A DNA stretch of 39,075 nucleotides from Chloroflexota bacterium (GCA_016210205.1 JACQUO010000018.1:1-39075); one strand, 5' to 3'; counted from the first letter of the stretch, positions 8,235 through 16,403 are shown. Program-made: numbers and translations. Notes: generated by a model not told the origin, from the letters alone.

Positions 8235-9104
8235 ATGTCCAAGTTGGCCGAAGCCTTCAAAGCCGGTAAATTTGTGGTGACTGGAGAGATTGCCCCCCCT
8301 AAGGGGGTGGACCTGAAAACGGTGATGGAGGATGTGGAGTTGCTGCGGAACCGGGTGGTGGCTTTCAATGTTACGGATCAGCAAAGCTCGGTGATGCGCC
8401 TGGGCTCCCTGGCCACCAGCGTCCTCCTCAAGCAGCACGGCGTGGAGCCCATCTTCCAGATAACCGGCCGGGACCGCAACCGCATCGCCATCCAGTCGGA
8501 CCTCCTGTCCGCCGCCGTCTTCGGCATTGAGGATGTCCTCTGCCTTACGGGCGACTATGTCTCCCTGGGAGACCATCCCACCGCCAAGCCCGTCTTCGAC
8601 CTGGATTCCGTCTCCATCCTGCGGGCCGCCAGCACCCTCATGGAGGGCAAGGATATGGCGGGCAAGCCCCTTCAGGGCACCCCCAAGTTCTTCCTGGGGG
8701 CGGTGGTCACCCCCGGGGCCGACCCCCTGGAGCCGCAAATCCTCAAGCTGGAGAAGAAGGTAAAGGCCGGGGCCCGGTTCATCCAGACCCAGGCGGTCTA
8801 TGACCCCGCGCTGCTGGAGAGCTTCATGGGCATGGTGAAGCATATCAAGGTGCCAGTGATGCTGGGGCTGGTGCTCCTGAAGTCGGGCAACCAGGCTCGC
8901 TTCATGAACAAGAATGTGGCCGGGGTCACCGTGCCCGATAAGCTCATTGAGGAGATGGACAAGGCCGAGAGCAAAGTTCAGAAGTGCATTGAAATCAGCG
9001 CCCGGCTCATCAAGGAGACCCGTCCTATGTGCCAGGGTGTGCACATCATGGCCATCGGCTGGGAGAAGCGCATCCCCGCCATCCTGGATGCCGCCGGCCT
9101 GTAG
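8235..9104 (+). CDS. metF: Methylenetetrahydrofolate reductase
   Basis: Reduces 5,10-methylene-THF to 5-methyl-THF. The 289-residue TIM-barrel protein shows the MTHFR pattern: VVTGEIAPPKGVD at the N-terminus with the conserved Glu of the active site, DQQSSVMR, DVLCLTGDYVSLGDHPTAKPVFDLDSV, and ARFIQTQAVYD near the FAD/folate site. ATG at 8235 preceded by AAGGAGG. It stands alone on the plus strand and converges with metV across a common hairpin. In acetogens MetF and MetV form one reductase complex; a similar pairing is inferred here. Confidence 0.92.
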   Translation: MSKLAEAFKAGKFVVTGEIAPPKGVDLKTVMEDVELLRNRVVAFNVTDQQSSVMRLGSLATSVLLKQHGVEPIFQITGRDRNRIAIQSDLLSAAVFGIEDVLCLTGDYVSLGDHPTAKPVFDLDSVSILRAASTLMEGKDMAGKPLQGTPKFFLGAVVTPGADPLEPQILKLEKKVKAGARFIQTQAVYDPALLESFMGMVKHIKVPVMLGLVLLKSGNQARFMNKNVAGVTVPDKLIEEMDKAESKVQKCIEISARLIKETRPMCQGVHIMAIGWEKRIPAILDAAGL

Positions 9105-9123
9105 AGTCGGCGTTTAAGGCCAG

Positions 9124-9159
9124 AAAAAAAGGTGGGGCCGCCTTCGCGGCCCCACCTTT
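9124..9159. terminator. Shared bidirectional terminator of metF and metV
   Basis: A 14-bp perfect stem (9128-9141 with 9146-9159) with a 4-nt loop CTTC. On the minus strand the stem runs into a T-tract (A7 at 9124-9130 on the plus strand), giving a strong terminator for metV. On the plus strand only TTT follows, so it is weaker for metF. Confidence 0.85.
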
Positions 9160-9174
9160 GCAATTAGCCGAGGA

Positions 9175-9834
9175 TCAGACTTTAACCGGGGTCTTGTCCA
9201 CGGCCTGGGGATGCTTGCGCTTGGCCTGGTTCTTTGGAGGCTGGATTTCCCGCATGGTATCCAGCTCGTTGAAGCGCTTCAGCCGGTTGTAGATGGCAAT
9301 CCAGGCGCACTCCCGGTCCGGGTCCACCTCGCACATGCCTTTGTTGTATCCGCCGCAAGGGCCATTTACCAGCTCTTTGGGGCAGGCGGTCATGGGGCAG
9401 AGGCCGCCGGTCTTGTCCAAGATACACTCCCCGCACATGACGCATCCCTGCTCAGACTTGGTGAGGCGCTCCATGCGGGCCAGGAACAAGGTATTGTTGG
9501 TGGGACGGATGGGCTTGTCCTCCCGGGCCAGGGCCTGGGCGCGGCAGCCGGCCCCGCAGGCCATGATAACCAGGGCGTCGGCATCGTCAATTTCGGCCTT
9601 GTGGGTGCGGAACTCCCGTCCGATTTTACGGCTGTCGCAGCCCTCCTCGGAGACCACGGTGCCTGTGACGGTCTTGCCAATCTTGGTCAGGGCCTCCTTC
9701 ATGGCCTCCACCTCGGGGGCGCCCCCCGTCTTCCAGGCGGTGGCGCAGGAGCCGCAGCCAGTTATGAAGACCTTGTTCTTGCCTTTCAGGGCTGCCTCTA
9801 CCTCGCTAAAGGGTTTCTGCTCCGTAATAATCAT
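9175..9834 (-). CDS. metV: MTHFR C-terminal domain zinc/iron-sulfur protein, MetV-like
   Basis: The 219-residue protein matches the methylenetetrahydrofolate reductase C-terminal family (MetV), partner of MetF in acetogens, where it links the flavoprotein to its electron donor. It is cysteine-rich: FITGCGSC near residue 25, SEEGCDSRK, MACGAGC, then CVMCGEC, GGLCPMTACP and GPCGGYNKGMCEVD in the second half, well suited to bind zinc or iron-sulfur clusters. ATG with AAGGAGG upstream and a good promoter. It is not in an operon with metF but faces it, 70 nt apart. The electron source is not visible in the window. Confidence 0.85.
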   Translation of the reverse strand: MIITEQKPFSEVEAALKGKNKVFITGCGSCATAWKTGGAPEVEAMKEALTKIGKTVTGTVVSEEGCDSRKIGREFRTHKAEIDDADALVIMACGAGCRAQALAREDKPIRPTNNTLFLARMERLTKSEQGCVMCGECILDKTGGLCPMTACPKELVNGPCGGYNKGMCEVDPDRECAWIAIYNRLKRFNELDTMREIQPPKNQAKRKHPQAVDKTPVKV

Positions 9835-9873
9835 GTCCGCCTCCTTGCTAAGACTGCGTGAGTTGCAAAGAGA

Positions 9874-9902
9874 AGTATAGCAACGGCGGCGGACTAACTC
9901 AA
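9874..9902 (-). promoter_or_regulatory. Promoter of metV
   Basis: Minus strand TTGAGT (9902-9897), 17-nt spacer, extended -10 TGC then TATACT (9879-9874). Leader of about 33 nt ending with AAGGAGG before the ATG at 9834. Confidence 0.7.
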
Positions 9903-10120
9903 TTGAAAAAATAAAGGGCCTTTGCCAGGCGCAGCCAGCTTTATTGCTTCGAGTAAAAGGCCGCTTATTTTAACGATGCAGGCCCCGGTTGAAGGGATGA
10001 CTTTCTTGTGATAGGTTTTGTCTTAGGGTTCGGGGGACAGCGCCGCCTAGTTGCCCCTGGGCCTTTTATCTGACTAGGGAGAGCCTGAAATCAACATGAG
10101 TTCAGCCGACATCGCGGCCT

Positions 10121-11518
10121 ATGCCCCATAGCAGCGTCCTCCTCAATCACCAGGCGGCCAAACGGGTGGAGCACGCCCTCCGCAACTCCACCGTCGAGAG
10201 CATGGCCTATGGGGCGGTGCAGGGCCTGGGCGACCACTTCCTCTTCGCCTATGCCGTGGCCATCGGGGCCTCTCACCAGGAGGTGGCGCTTTTGGCCTCC
10301 CTGCCCATGTTCCTGGGGGCTTTGACCCAGGCGCTATCGGCGCGGGCTGTGGCCCTGGTGGGCAGCCGCAAAGGGGTGGCGGTGCTGTTTGCCGCCCTTA
10401 GCGGCCTGATGTGGCTCCCCATCCTGTCCCTGGGTCTCCTGTCGCCGTCCTACGCCCCCCTCTGGCTCATCGCCCTGGCTTTGCTCTATGCGGCCTTCAA
10501 TGGAGTCGTCGGCCCGGCTTGGGGCAGCCTCATGGCGGAGGTGGTGCCCGACCGTCTGCGGGGCCACTATTTCGGCCAGCGGAACCGCTGGTCCACCGTG
10601 TCCAACATGATAAGCTTCCTTATGGGCGGCGGGCTCCTCTTCTTGTTGCGAGACCGGGGTTTCTGGGGCTTTGCCCTGGTCTTCGCCCTGGCCTTTCTGG
10701 CCCGGGTCGTCTCCGCCGCCCTCCTCACCACCCTGGTGGAGGCGCCTCATAGCCCTACGGAGGAGGAACGGGTGGGGCTGCTGGCTTTTTGGAGGCAGCT
10801 CCGGCGCAGCAACTTCGGCAGGTTTGTCCTTTACCTTTTCGCCGTGAACTTCGTGGTGAACCTGGCCAGCCCCTTCTTCGTCCCCTATATGCTCCAGGAA
10901 CTGAAAATGGACTACCTCACCTTCACAGTTTTAGAGGTCCTCTCCATCCTGGCCGGGGTGTGGGCCGTGACCCACTGGGGCGCGGCGGCGGACCGGGCCG
11001 GGACCTTGAGGGCGCTGCAGGTGGCTGGCATCTTGATTGGCATCGTGCCGCTGGTGTGGGCGCTCTCGGGGAATGTGGTCTATTTGGGGTTCGTGGAGTT
11101 CTTCACCGGCCTGGCCTGGGTGGGGTTCAACCTGGCCTCGAGCAATTTCCTTTTCGATGCCACCACTTCCCGCAACCGGACTGCGTATTTGGCCTATGTG
11201 GGCGCCGGGATGGGCCTCAGCAGCGCTCTGGGGGCCTTGGCGGGGGGACTCCTCATCAGCCTGGTGCCCCCCCTGGTCACTGGCTCTGCCATCATCACCG
11301 TTTTCATCATCTCCGGCATCCTGCGGCTTTTGGCTGGCCTCGTTTTCCTGTCCCGCGTTCACGAGGTGAGAAGCGTTCGCCAGGTTGCCTCTGCGGAGCT
11401 GTTTCACATCATGTTGGGTGGGAAGACGGCCCACCGTCCTGCGGGCTACGGGCGGCTCCACCACCACCTGCAGGGGTACGGGGGGGATGTCGCCGGCCTG
11501 GAGGCGGGGGATGAGTAG
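10121..11518 (+). CDS. Major facilitator superfamily transporter
   Basis: A 465-residue integral membrane protein with about twelve hydrophobic segments (for example VALLASLPMFLGALTQALSA, LIALALLYAAFNGVVGPAWGSLMAEVV) and the cytoplasmic-loop pattern VVPDRLRGHYFGQRNR between helices 4 and 5, typical of MFS permeases that move small molecules with protons. The tail after residue about 425 is hydrophilic and specific to this protein. No Shine-Dalgarno sequence stands before the ATG at 10121, so the start is uncertain. Substrate unknown. It stands alone; the 286 nt before it contain only the metV promoter and a 7-bp inverted repeat (9910-9916 with 9939-9945). Confidence 0.82.
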   Translation: MPHSSVLLNHQAAKRVEHALRNSTVESMAYGAVQGLGDHFLFAYAVAIGASHQEVALLASLPMFLGALTQALSARAVALVGSRKGVAVLFAALSGLMWLPILSLGLLSPSYAPLWLIALALLYAAFNGVVGPAWGSLMAEVVPDRLRGHYFGQRNRWSTVSNMISFLMGGGLLFLLRDRGFWGFALVFALAFLARVVSAALLTTLVEAPHSPTEEERVGLLAFWRQLRRSNFGRFVLYLFAVNFVVNLASPFFVPYMLQELKMDYLTFTVLEVLSILAGVWAVTHWGAAADRAGTLRALQVAGILIGIVPLVWALSGNVVYLGFVEFFTGLAWVGFNLASSNFLFDATTSRNRTAYLAYVGAGMGLSSALGALAGGLLISLVPPLVTGSAIITVFIISGILRLLAGLVFLSRVHEVRSVRQVASAELFHIMLGGKTAHRPAGYGRLHHHLQGYGGDVAGLEAGDE

Positions 11519-11563
11519 CGCCTCACCCGGCAGGCGGCACCTGTGCCGCGGGGTGAGGTGGTG

Positions 11564-11572
11564 TGATATACT
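11564..11572 (+). promoter_or_regulatory. Extended -10 promoter of acpS-nnr
   Basis: TGA followed by TATACT (11567-11572), an extended -10 element, with no convincing -35. Transcription would start near 11579, giving a leader of about 20 nt. Confidence 0.4.
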
Positions 11573-11599
11573 GAACCCCCAACCTATCCCAGAGCGACC

Positions 11600-11965
11600 A
11601 TGTACTATCACGGCATCGACATCATTGAGATTGAGCGCATCCGCGAGGCCCTGGCCCGTTGGGGCGACCGCTTCCTGCGCCGCATCTACACGCCCCAGGA
11701 GCTGAAGCACTGCCGGGGCAAGGTGGAGGAGCTGGCGGTGCGCTTCGCCGCCAAGGAGGCGGTGATGAAGGCCCTGGGCACGGGCATCCGCGGCGTGGGT
11801 TGGCGGGAGATTGAAATCCTCTCCAACCGCCGCGGCGCCCCTCAGGTGGTGCTGCATCGCCGGGCCCAGGCCCGAGCCCAGGCCCTGGAGCTGGAGGGCC
11901 TGGCGGTGAGCCTCTCCCACTCCCGGGATTTCGCCATAGCCTCGGTCATCGGAGGTTTCCCATGA
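11600..11965 (+). CDS. acpS: Holo-[acyl-carrier-protein] synthase
   Basis: Transfers 4'-phosphopantetheine from CoA to a serine of acyl carrier protein, activating fatty acid synthesis. The 121-residue size is normal for AcpS. Motifs: YYHGIDIIEIERI at the N-terminus with the Mg-binding Asp, and RFAAKEAVMKALGTGI (about residues 50-65) with the catalytic Glu-Ala-x-x-Lys pattern; the C-terminal VSLSHSRDFAIASV is also conserved. Its stop overlaps the next start as ATGA (11962-11965), so acpS and nnr are translationally coupled, a frequent bacterial pairing. Confidence 0.95.
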   Translation: MYYHGIDIIEIERIREALARWGDRFLRRIYTPQELKHCRGKVEELAVRFAAKEAVMKALGTGIRGVGWREIEILSNRRGAPQVVLHRRAQARAQALELEGLAVSLSHSRDFAIASVIGGFP

Positions 11966-13578
11966 AGCTGGTAACCTCGGCCCAAATGCGGGAGCTGGAG
12001 CGACGCGCCTCCGGGCTGGGCCTGAGCGCGGAGCTCCTCATGGAGAAGGCGGGCCTGGCGGTGGCCCAGGAGGTGCGCAAGCTCCTGGACCGGGTGGCGG
12101 GGCGGCGCATCCTGGTGCTGGTGGGCCCAGGGAACAACGGGGGCGACGGCCTGGTGGCGGCCCGTCACCTGGACGACTGGGGCGCCTCCGTGACCCTCTG
12201 CCTGACGGCGCGCCGTCACCAGGAGGGCGACCTCAACCTGCGGCGCTGCCGGGAGCGGGACATCCCTTACTTCGAGGCCGAGGGCGACCCCGGCCTGGCA
12301 TCCTTCAGGCGAGCCCTGGCGGGGTCGGAGCTGGTCATCGACGCCCTCCTGGGCACGGGCAATCTGCGCCCCATCGCCGGGGGCGTGAAGGAGATTCTGG
12401 CCCTGGTAGCCGAGGCCAAGGCCCAGCGGCCCGCCCTGGTGGTGGTGGCCCTGGACCTGCCCTCGGGCCTGGATGCCGACAGCGGCGCCGTGGACCCCGC
12501 CACCCTTGTGGCCGATGTCACCGTGACCCTGGGCTATCCCAAGCGGGGACTCTTCGCCTTCCCCGGGGCCGACCGCGTCGGTCGCATCGTCGCCGTGGAC
12601 ATCGGCCTACCGGCGCATCTGGCGGGGGACATCCGCGTCTCCCTGGTCAGCCCGGAGTGGGTCCGGACCCATCTGCCCCTCCGTCCGCAGGATGCCCACA
12701 AGGGGAGCTTCGGGCGGGTGCTGGTGGTGGCGGGCTCCCGCCAGTATGTGGGGGCGGCGCGCCTGGCCTGCGCCGGGGCCTTGCGGGTGGGGGCGGGCCT
12801 GGTGACCCTGGCGGTGCCGCCGGACATTCAGCCTCTTATGGGAGGCATGATGCCGGAGGTGACCTACCTGCCCCTGCCCCCCGAAGAGCCGGGCCTGGCC
12901 CATCCTGCCGCCGCTGAGGCCATCCTGGGCCGCCTGGCGGAGTATAACGCCCTGGTGGTGGGCCCCGGCCTGGGGCGGGAGGCCAAGGCCGCGGGCCTGG
13001 TGCGACATCTGTTGTTCTCGCTGGCGGCAGCAGGCTCCCCCGCCCTGGTGCTGGACGCCGATGCCCTGAACATCCTGGCGGAGACGCCGGGCTGGCCGGC
13101 CCAGCTCAAGGCCAGGGCGGTGCTCACCCCCCATCCGGGAGAGATGGCCCGCCTGCGGGGCCTCACCGTCCCCCAAGTGCAGGCCCAGCGGCTGGAGTTG
13201 GCCGGCGAGGCGGCCCGGGAGTGGGGGCAGGTGGTGGCCCTCAAGGGCGCCTGCACAGTGGTCGCCGCTCCCGACGGGGAGAGCCAGCTCTGCCCCTTCG
13301 TCAACCCCGGCCTGGCCAGCGGCGGCACCGGCGATGTTCTCTCCGGGGCCATCGCGGGGCTATTGGCCCAGGGGCTGAGCCCCCAGGCGGCGGCGGTCTG
13401 CGGGGTCTATCTCCACGGCCTGGCGGGGGAGCTGGCCTGGGAGGAGCTGGGCGACGCCGGCATGGTGGCCTCCGATGTGGCGGAGCAATTGCCCCGGGCC
13501 ATACGGCGGCTGAAAGAGGGGGGTAAGGTGGCTGGTGTAACTTGGAGGGCTACGGACGGTGCGGCGGCAATGCCCTGA
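11962..13578 (+). CDS. nnr: Bifunctional NAD(P)HX epimerase / dehydratase
   Basis: Repairs hydrated NAD(P)H. The N-terminal YjeF/NnrE domain (about residues 1-220) epimerises NAD(P)HX and shows VGPGNNGGDGLVAARHL near residue 55 and DALLGTG. The C-terminal NnrD domain (about 230-525) is a ribokinase-like dehydratase with AHKGSFGRVLVVAGS, VVGPGLGRE, LTPHPGEMARL and NPGLASGGTGDVLSGAIAGLLAQG. The 538-residue length fits the fused form. ATGA overlap with acpS. The last nine codons overlap the convergent HEPN-like gene, which suggests that the island downstream was inserted right at this gene's end. Confidence 0.94.
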   Translation: MKLVTSAQMRELERRASGLGLSAELLMEKAGLAVAQEVRKLLDRVAGRRILVLVGPGNNGGDGLVAARHLDDWGASVTLCLTARRHQEGDLNLRRCRERDIPYFEAEGDPGLASFRRALAGSELVIDALLGTGNLRPIAGGVKEILALVAEAKAQRPALVVVALDLPSGLDADSGAVDPATLVADVTVTLGYPKRGLFAFPGADRVGRIVAVDIGLPAHLAGDIRVSLVSPEWVRTHLPLRPQDAHKGSFGRVLVVAGSRQYVGAARLACAGALRVGAGLVTLAVPPDIQPLMGGMMPEVTYLPLPPEEPGLAHPAAAEAILGRLAEYNALVVGPGLGREAKAAGLVRHLLFSLAAAGSPALVLDADALNILAETPGWPAQLKARAVLTPHPGEMARLRGLTVPQVQAQRLELAGEAAREWGQVVALKGACTVVAAPDGESQLCPFVNPGLASGGTGDVLSGAIAGLLAQGLSPQAAAVCGVYLHGLAGELAWEELGDAGMVASDVAEQLPRAIRRLKEGGKVAGVTWRATDGAAAMP

Positions 13579-13915
13579 CCCGTTGAACAATAACATCAGC
13601 GGTGTTGATCATCCACTGAAGTTTGTCTTGCAACTGGCCCGTCTTGTACGTTACATCGTTTCGTGCTTCTCGCAATCGGTATTCATCATTACCGGCCGAA
13701 CCAATTAATGCCCTCAAATTCTCAGTAACATATTTATGGTCTTCCGTACTTTGGTAAGGCGTAATATATCCTTTTAACTCAAGCTGGTCACGGCTATAGA
13801 GAAAAGCCGCATAGTATGCTCGGTCGGCGGCAGTCCGCCGTGCAGCCGTATCACGCCGGGAGGCCAGTTCCCTGGCGAGGTCGAGATAAGTAGTCGGGTC
13901 AAGCGGCTGAAACAC
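13550..13915 (-). CDS. HEPN-like domain protein
   Basis: About 121 residues if read from the GTG at 13915, which overlaps the upstream stop by 17 nt; the open frame itself reaches to 14074 but that part overlaps the neighbour and looks like noise. The helix TAADRAYYAAFLYSRDQL and the later LREARNDVTYKTG resemble HEPN proteins of the UPF0332 type (AYYAxF helix, then R-N-x-x-x-Y). The catalytic Rx4-6H motif of HEPN ribonucleases is not intact, since Tyr stands where His would be. No nucleotidyltransferase (MNT) partner is next to it. Third gene of a lower-GC three-gene unit; a defence or toxin role is only a possibility. Confidence 0.55.
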   Translation of the reverse strand: MFQPLDPTTYLDLARELASRRDTAARRTAADRAYYAAFLYSRDQLELKGYITPYQSTEDHKYVTENLRALIGSAGNDEYRLREARNDVTYKTGQLQDKLQWMINTADVIVQRVRALPPHRP

Positions 13916-14531
13916 TGGCGAGGGGCTCGATGTCAAAGTATAGGCGCTTTTGTAAAATCGCGTCTTCTTCCCTGGACAATTTGCCGGATAAGGCGTCCAA
14001 ACGACCATAGAAGTCGTGAAGATGCCTGTTGGCGATGTCAAAGGAACAGTTGAACACAAGCACCAGAAGGACAAACTCCCAGTCTTTAATCTCTGGGTCG
14101 CGGGTATGGCGAACTTCTATTCTCGCGAGAGGCCAGCGCAGGTCTACTGTTGAACTCTTAACAAGGCGAATCACCTGCTTTAACACGCCCTTCCCCAGGC
14201 TACCCAATAAGCTTTCTACTTTTGCTTGCCCGACATAATGTATCTCAACCGCTGGCGTAGCACACCAACTGGAGACGAAACGCGCCGCAATACTTGCGTA
14301 GTCAGTCTTTATCTCATAATAGTCCCCATGTCCCGTTGTGCGTAAAGACTTGGCGGTGATTTCCTGTTCGATAGTATTAATTGCTATCTTTAACTTCCCT
14401 ATATCTGTTTCCTTTTCAAAAAAAGACAGCAGTTTCGTTCCAACTCCCCAGATTTCCTCGGCTTGAACGGAATAGCCTTCACAGGTGGGAAAGAAAAAGG
14501 TGCTTCTAGGTCTTACCATAACCATAGCCAT
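13899..14531 (-). CDS. Hypothetical protein, middle gene of the island operon
   Basis: A 210-residue protein I do not recognise. It has no signal peptide or clear membrane helix; one hydrophobic stretch (WEFVLLVLVFNCSF, about residue 150) is too short and isolated to call a helix. The start overlaps the upstream stop as TAATG, and its own 3' end overlaps the HEPN-like gene by 17 nt, so all three products are probably made in a fixed ratio from one mRNA. Base composition is clearly lower in GC than the flanking genes, and codon use is mixed, both fitting horizontal acquisition. Confidence 0.65.
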   Translation of the reverse strand: MAMVMVRPRSTFFFPTCEGYSVQAEEIWGVGTKLLSFFEKETDIGKLKIAINTIEQEITAKSLRTTGHGDYYEIKTDYASIAARFVSSWCATPAVEIHYVGQAKVESLLGSLGKGVLKQVIRLVKSSTVDLRWPLARIEVRHTRDPEIKDWEFVLLVLVFNCSFDIANRHLHDFYGRLDALSGKLSREEDAILQKRLYFDIEPLASVSAA

Positions 14532-14845
14532 TATTCGCCACCAATTTCAGGTTTCAAAAGCTCTTCGGGAATGTCAAAAGTTAACTCAATTCCCACATCT
14601 ACTCCATATATGGGTTCTCCACTATTATTCTTGTATATAGGCTCGCTTGTTCGAGGATCGAGGGCTTTCTTAAATCGGTTCACGGTAACTCTTGCCCTTA
14701 CCCTTGTCCCATCTTCGAGTTCGTATATATTCCAATGCTCCTCTATAACTTTAAAGTCTAAAGAGAGCGCCTTGATCTTCTCTCCCTTTTTGGCTGGATC
14801 AGGGTGAGGCTCGTATCTAATTCTCCGAGGTTTTATTTCGCTCAT
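14531..14845 (-). CDS. Hypothetical protein, first gene of the island operon
   Basis: A 104-residue hydrophilic protein without recognised domains. It is rich in charged residues, with a basic N-terminus (MSEIKPRRIRYEPH) and a predicted beta-rich middle (DGTRVRARVTVNRF, VGIELTFDI). Its stop TAA shares bases with the next ATG (TAATG). A near-consensus promoter lies directly upstream and the ATG sits only about 12 nt after the -10 box, so the mRNA is probably leaderless; an in-frame TGA two codons before the ATG rules out an earlier start. Function unknown. Confidence 0.68.
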   Translation of the reverse strand: MSEIKPRRIRYEPHPDPAKKGEKIKALSLDFKVIEEHWNIYELEDGTRVRARVTVNRFKKALDPRTSEPIYKNNSGEPIYGVDVGIELTFDIPEELLKPEIGGE

Positions 14846-14856
14846 GGCAAATCAAA

Positions 14857-14885
14857 CTTATAAACCATAACGGTTTCTCTGTCAA
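14857..14885 (-). promoter_or_regulatory. Near-consensus promoter of the three-gene island
   Basis: Minus strand TTGACA (14885-14880), a 17-nt spacer and TATAAG (14862-14857). Expected start of transcription is near 14850, only about 5 nt before the ATG at 14845, and no ribosome-binding site fits between them. Confidence 0.8.
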
Positions 14886-15117
14886 TCCTGCCAAGAGGAA
14901 TTGACGTGCACCCCTTTAGGGAGCAGGTCAGGATGACCCCCAATTCGTGAAATGTTATCATGACCTTCCATATCTTCTTGCTATGGCAGCCGTCTGGGAT
15001 TGCGGGAATGGGTTAGGCTAATCGCAGTTGCCATGTCGAAGCAGCTTTGCGGTGTGTTCCGTACAGCCACAGTGCTATTATAATACACCTTGTTGTCAAC
15101 TTCCAAGCCCCCGGCGT

Positions 15118-15146
15118 TTTGGCCTCCCCTGAACCTGTGCTATAAT
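15118..15146 (+). promoter_or_regulatory. Promoter of the CCA-type nucleotidyltransferase gene
   Basis: Extended -10: TGC then a perfect TATAAT (15141-15146); the -35 region (15118-15123) is poor. Transcription would start about 15153, 3 nt before the ATG at 15156, so this mRNA also looks leaderless. Confidence 0.6.
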
Positions 15147-15155
15147 TCCCTGGCC

Positions 15156-16403
15156 ATGCCCTCTGCGCCGGCCCGCCACGACTCCGAGGCGCTCCTTCAG
15201 GAGCGTCTGCCCCAGCCTCTGCTCGCGCTTCAGCGCGCCCTGGGGGAGGCCCCACCCCTGTATCTCGTGGGGGGCGCCGTGCGCGACCTACTCCTGGGGC
15301 GGCCCCTCATAGACATTGACTTGCTGCTGGAGGGGGACGCCCCGGCTCTGGCGCGCCGCCTGGCCCGGGGGCTGGGGGCCAAGGCCCTGACCCACCCCCG
15401 CTTCGGCACCGCCAAGCTCCAGCGGGACGGCTTCGCCATCGACCTCGCCTCCGCCCGCACCGAGACCTACCCCCGCCCCGGCGCCCTGCCCGTGGTGGCC
15501 CCGGGCACCATCGCCCAGGACCTGGCCCGGCGCGACTTCACCATCAACGCCATGGCCCTGCGCCTGGGTTCGGCCCGCTGGGGCGAGCTCCTGGACCCCT
15601 GCGGCGGGCGGCGCGACCTGGAACGGGGTCTCATCCGCACCCTGCACCCCGCCTCCTTCCGGGACGACGCCACCCGAATGCTCCGGGCCCTGCGCTACCG
15701 TGGTCGCCTGGCCTTCCGCCTGGCCCCGGAGACGGAGGCGGAGCTTCGGGCCAATCTGCCCTTTCTGGACACCATCAGCGGCGACCGCCTCCGCGGGGAA
15801 CTGGAGCTTGTCCTCCAGGAGGAGTCGGCCCGGGACATCCTGGCCCAGGCCCACGACCTGGGGGTGCTGGGGGCCATCCATCCCAACCTGCGCCTGCCCC
15901 GGCAGTGGGTTCGGGGCCTGGGGGAGGGCCAGTCCCCCCTTCTGGACTTCTTCGTCTCCCTGGCCTTGGACTTGCAGGAGGAGCAGGTTCGAGGGCTGGC
16001 GCAGCGCCTGCGTCTCCCCCGGGAGGTGGCCCGGGCCATGGGTGATGTCGTCTCGCTGCGCCAAGCCCTGGCGGCCCCTCTGCCAAAGGGCGAGGCCGAG
16101 CCAGCGCCCTCGGCGGTCTATTATGCCCTGAAGCCCTACTCCATGCCGGCCCTCCAGGCCTGGGCCGGCGCCCACCCCGACCCCCGAGTGAGGGCCAGGC
16201 TCCACGATTTCCTCACGAAACTGCGGCTTGCCAAGCCCAGCTTGAACGGCGACGACCTCAAATCCCTGGGGGTTCCCCCCGGGCCAGCCGTGGGCCGGAT
16301 GCTCCGCGCCCTCATGGATGCCAGGCTCGATGGCCAGGTGTCCACCATAGAGGACGAGCGAGAGTGGCTCCAGCGCCGCCTGGGCTCCCCAAAGCTGTCC
16401 TGA
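15156..16403 (+). CDS. cca: CCA tRNA nucleotidyltransferase / poly(A) polymerase family
   Basis: Class II nucleotidyltransferase that adds CCA (or A residues) to tRNA 3' ends. The head domain shows LVGGAVRDLLLGRP (about residues 35-48), IDIDLLLEG with the two metal-binding Asp, ARRDFTINAMAL, and LDPCGGRRDLERGLIRTLH, followed by RDDATRMLRALRYRGRLAF. About 415 residues; no HD phosphohydrolase domain is visible. CCA-adding and A-adding activities cannot be separated from sequence alone here. The frame stays open upstream to 15090, but the ATG at 15156 is chosen because the promoter ends just before it. Confidence 0.88.
   Translation: MPSAPARHDSEALLQERLPQPLLALQRALGEAPPLYLVGGAVRDLLLGRPLIDIDLLLEGDAPALARRLARGLGAKALTHPRFGTAKLQRDGFAIDLASARTETYPRPGALPVVAPGTIAQDLARRDFTINAMALRLGSARWGELLDPCGGRRDLERGLIRTLHPASFRDDATRMLRALRYRGRLAFRLAPETEAELRANLPFLDTISGDRLRGELELVLQEESARDILAQAHDLGVLGAIHPNLRLPRQWVRGLGEGQSPLLDFFVSLALDLQEEQVRGLAQRLRLPREVARAMGDVVSLRQALAAPLPKGEAEPAPSAVYYALKPYSMPALQAWAGAHPDPRVRARLHDFLTKLRLAKPSLNGDDLKSLGVPPGPAVGRMLRALMDARLDGQVSTIEDEREWLQRRLGSPKLS

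Larger units (their letters stand above)
14846..15155. other. Intergenic region between island operon and cca
   Basis: No gene seen in about 310 nt. It holds two divergent promoters, one at each end. Composition changes from AT-rich on the island side to GC-rich past 15110. A further TATTATAAT at 15076-15084 has no good -35. Confidence 0.6.

Noticed and set aside
9903-10120. Possible small gene or RNA between metV and the MFS gene
   Set aside because: Only a 12-codon frame (ATG at 10095) and a 7-bp inverted repeat were found; no ribosome-binding site or conserved RNA pattern.
13916-14074. Longer N-terminus for the HEPN-like gene
   Set aside because: It lies inside the preceding gene in another frame and shows Ser/Thr/Pro-rich noise; the GTG at 13915 gives a normal domain start.
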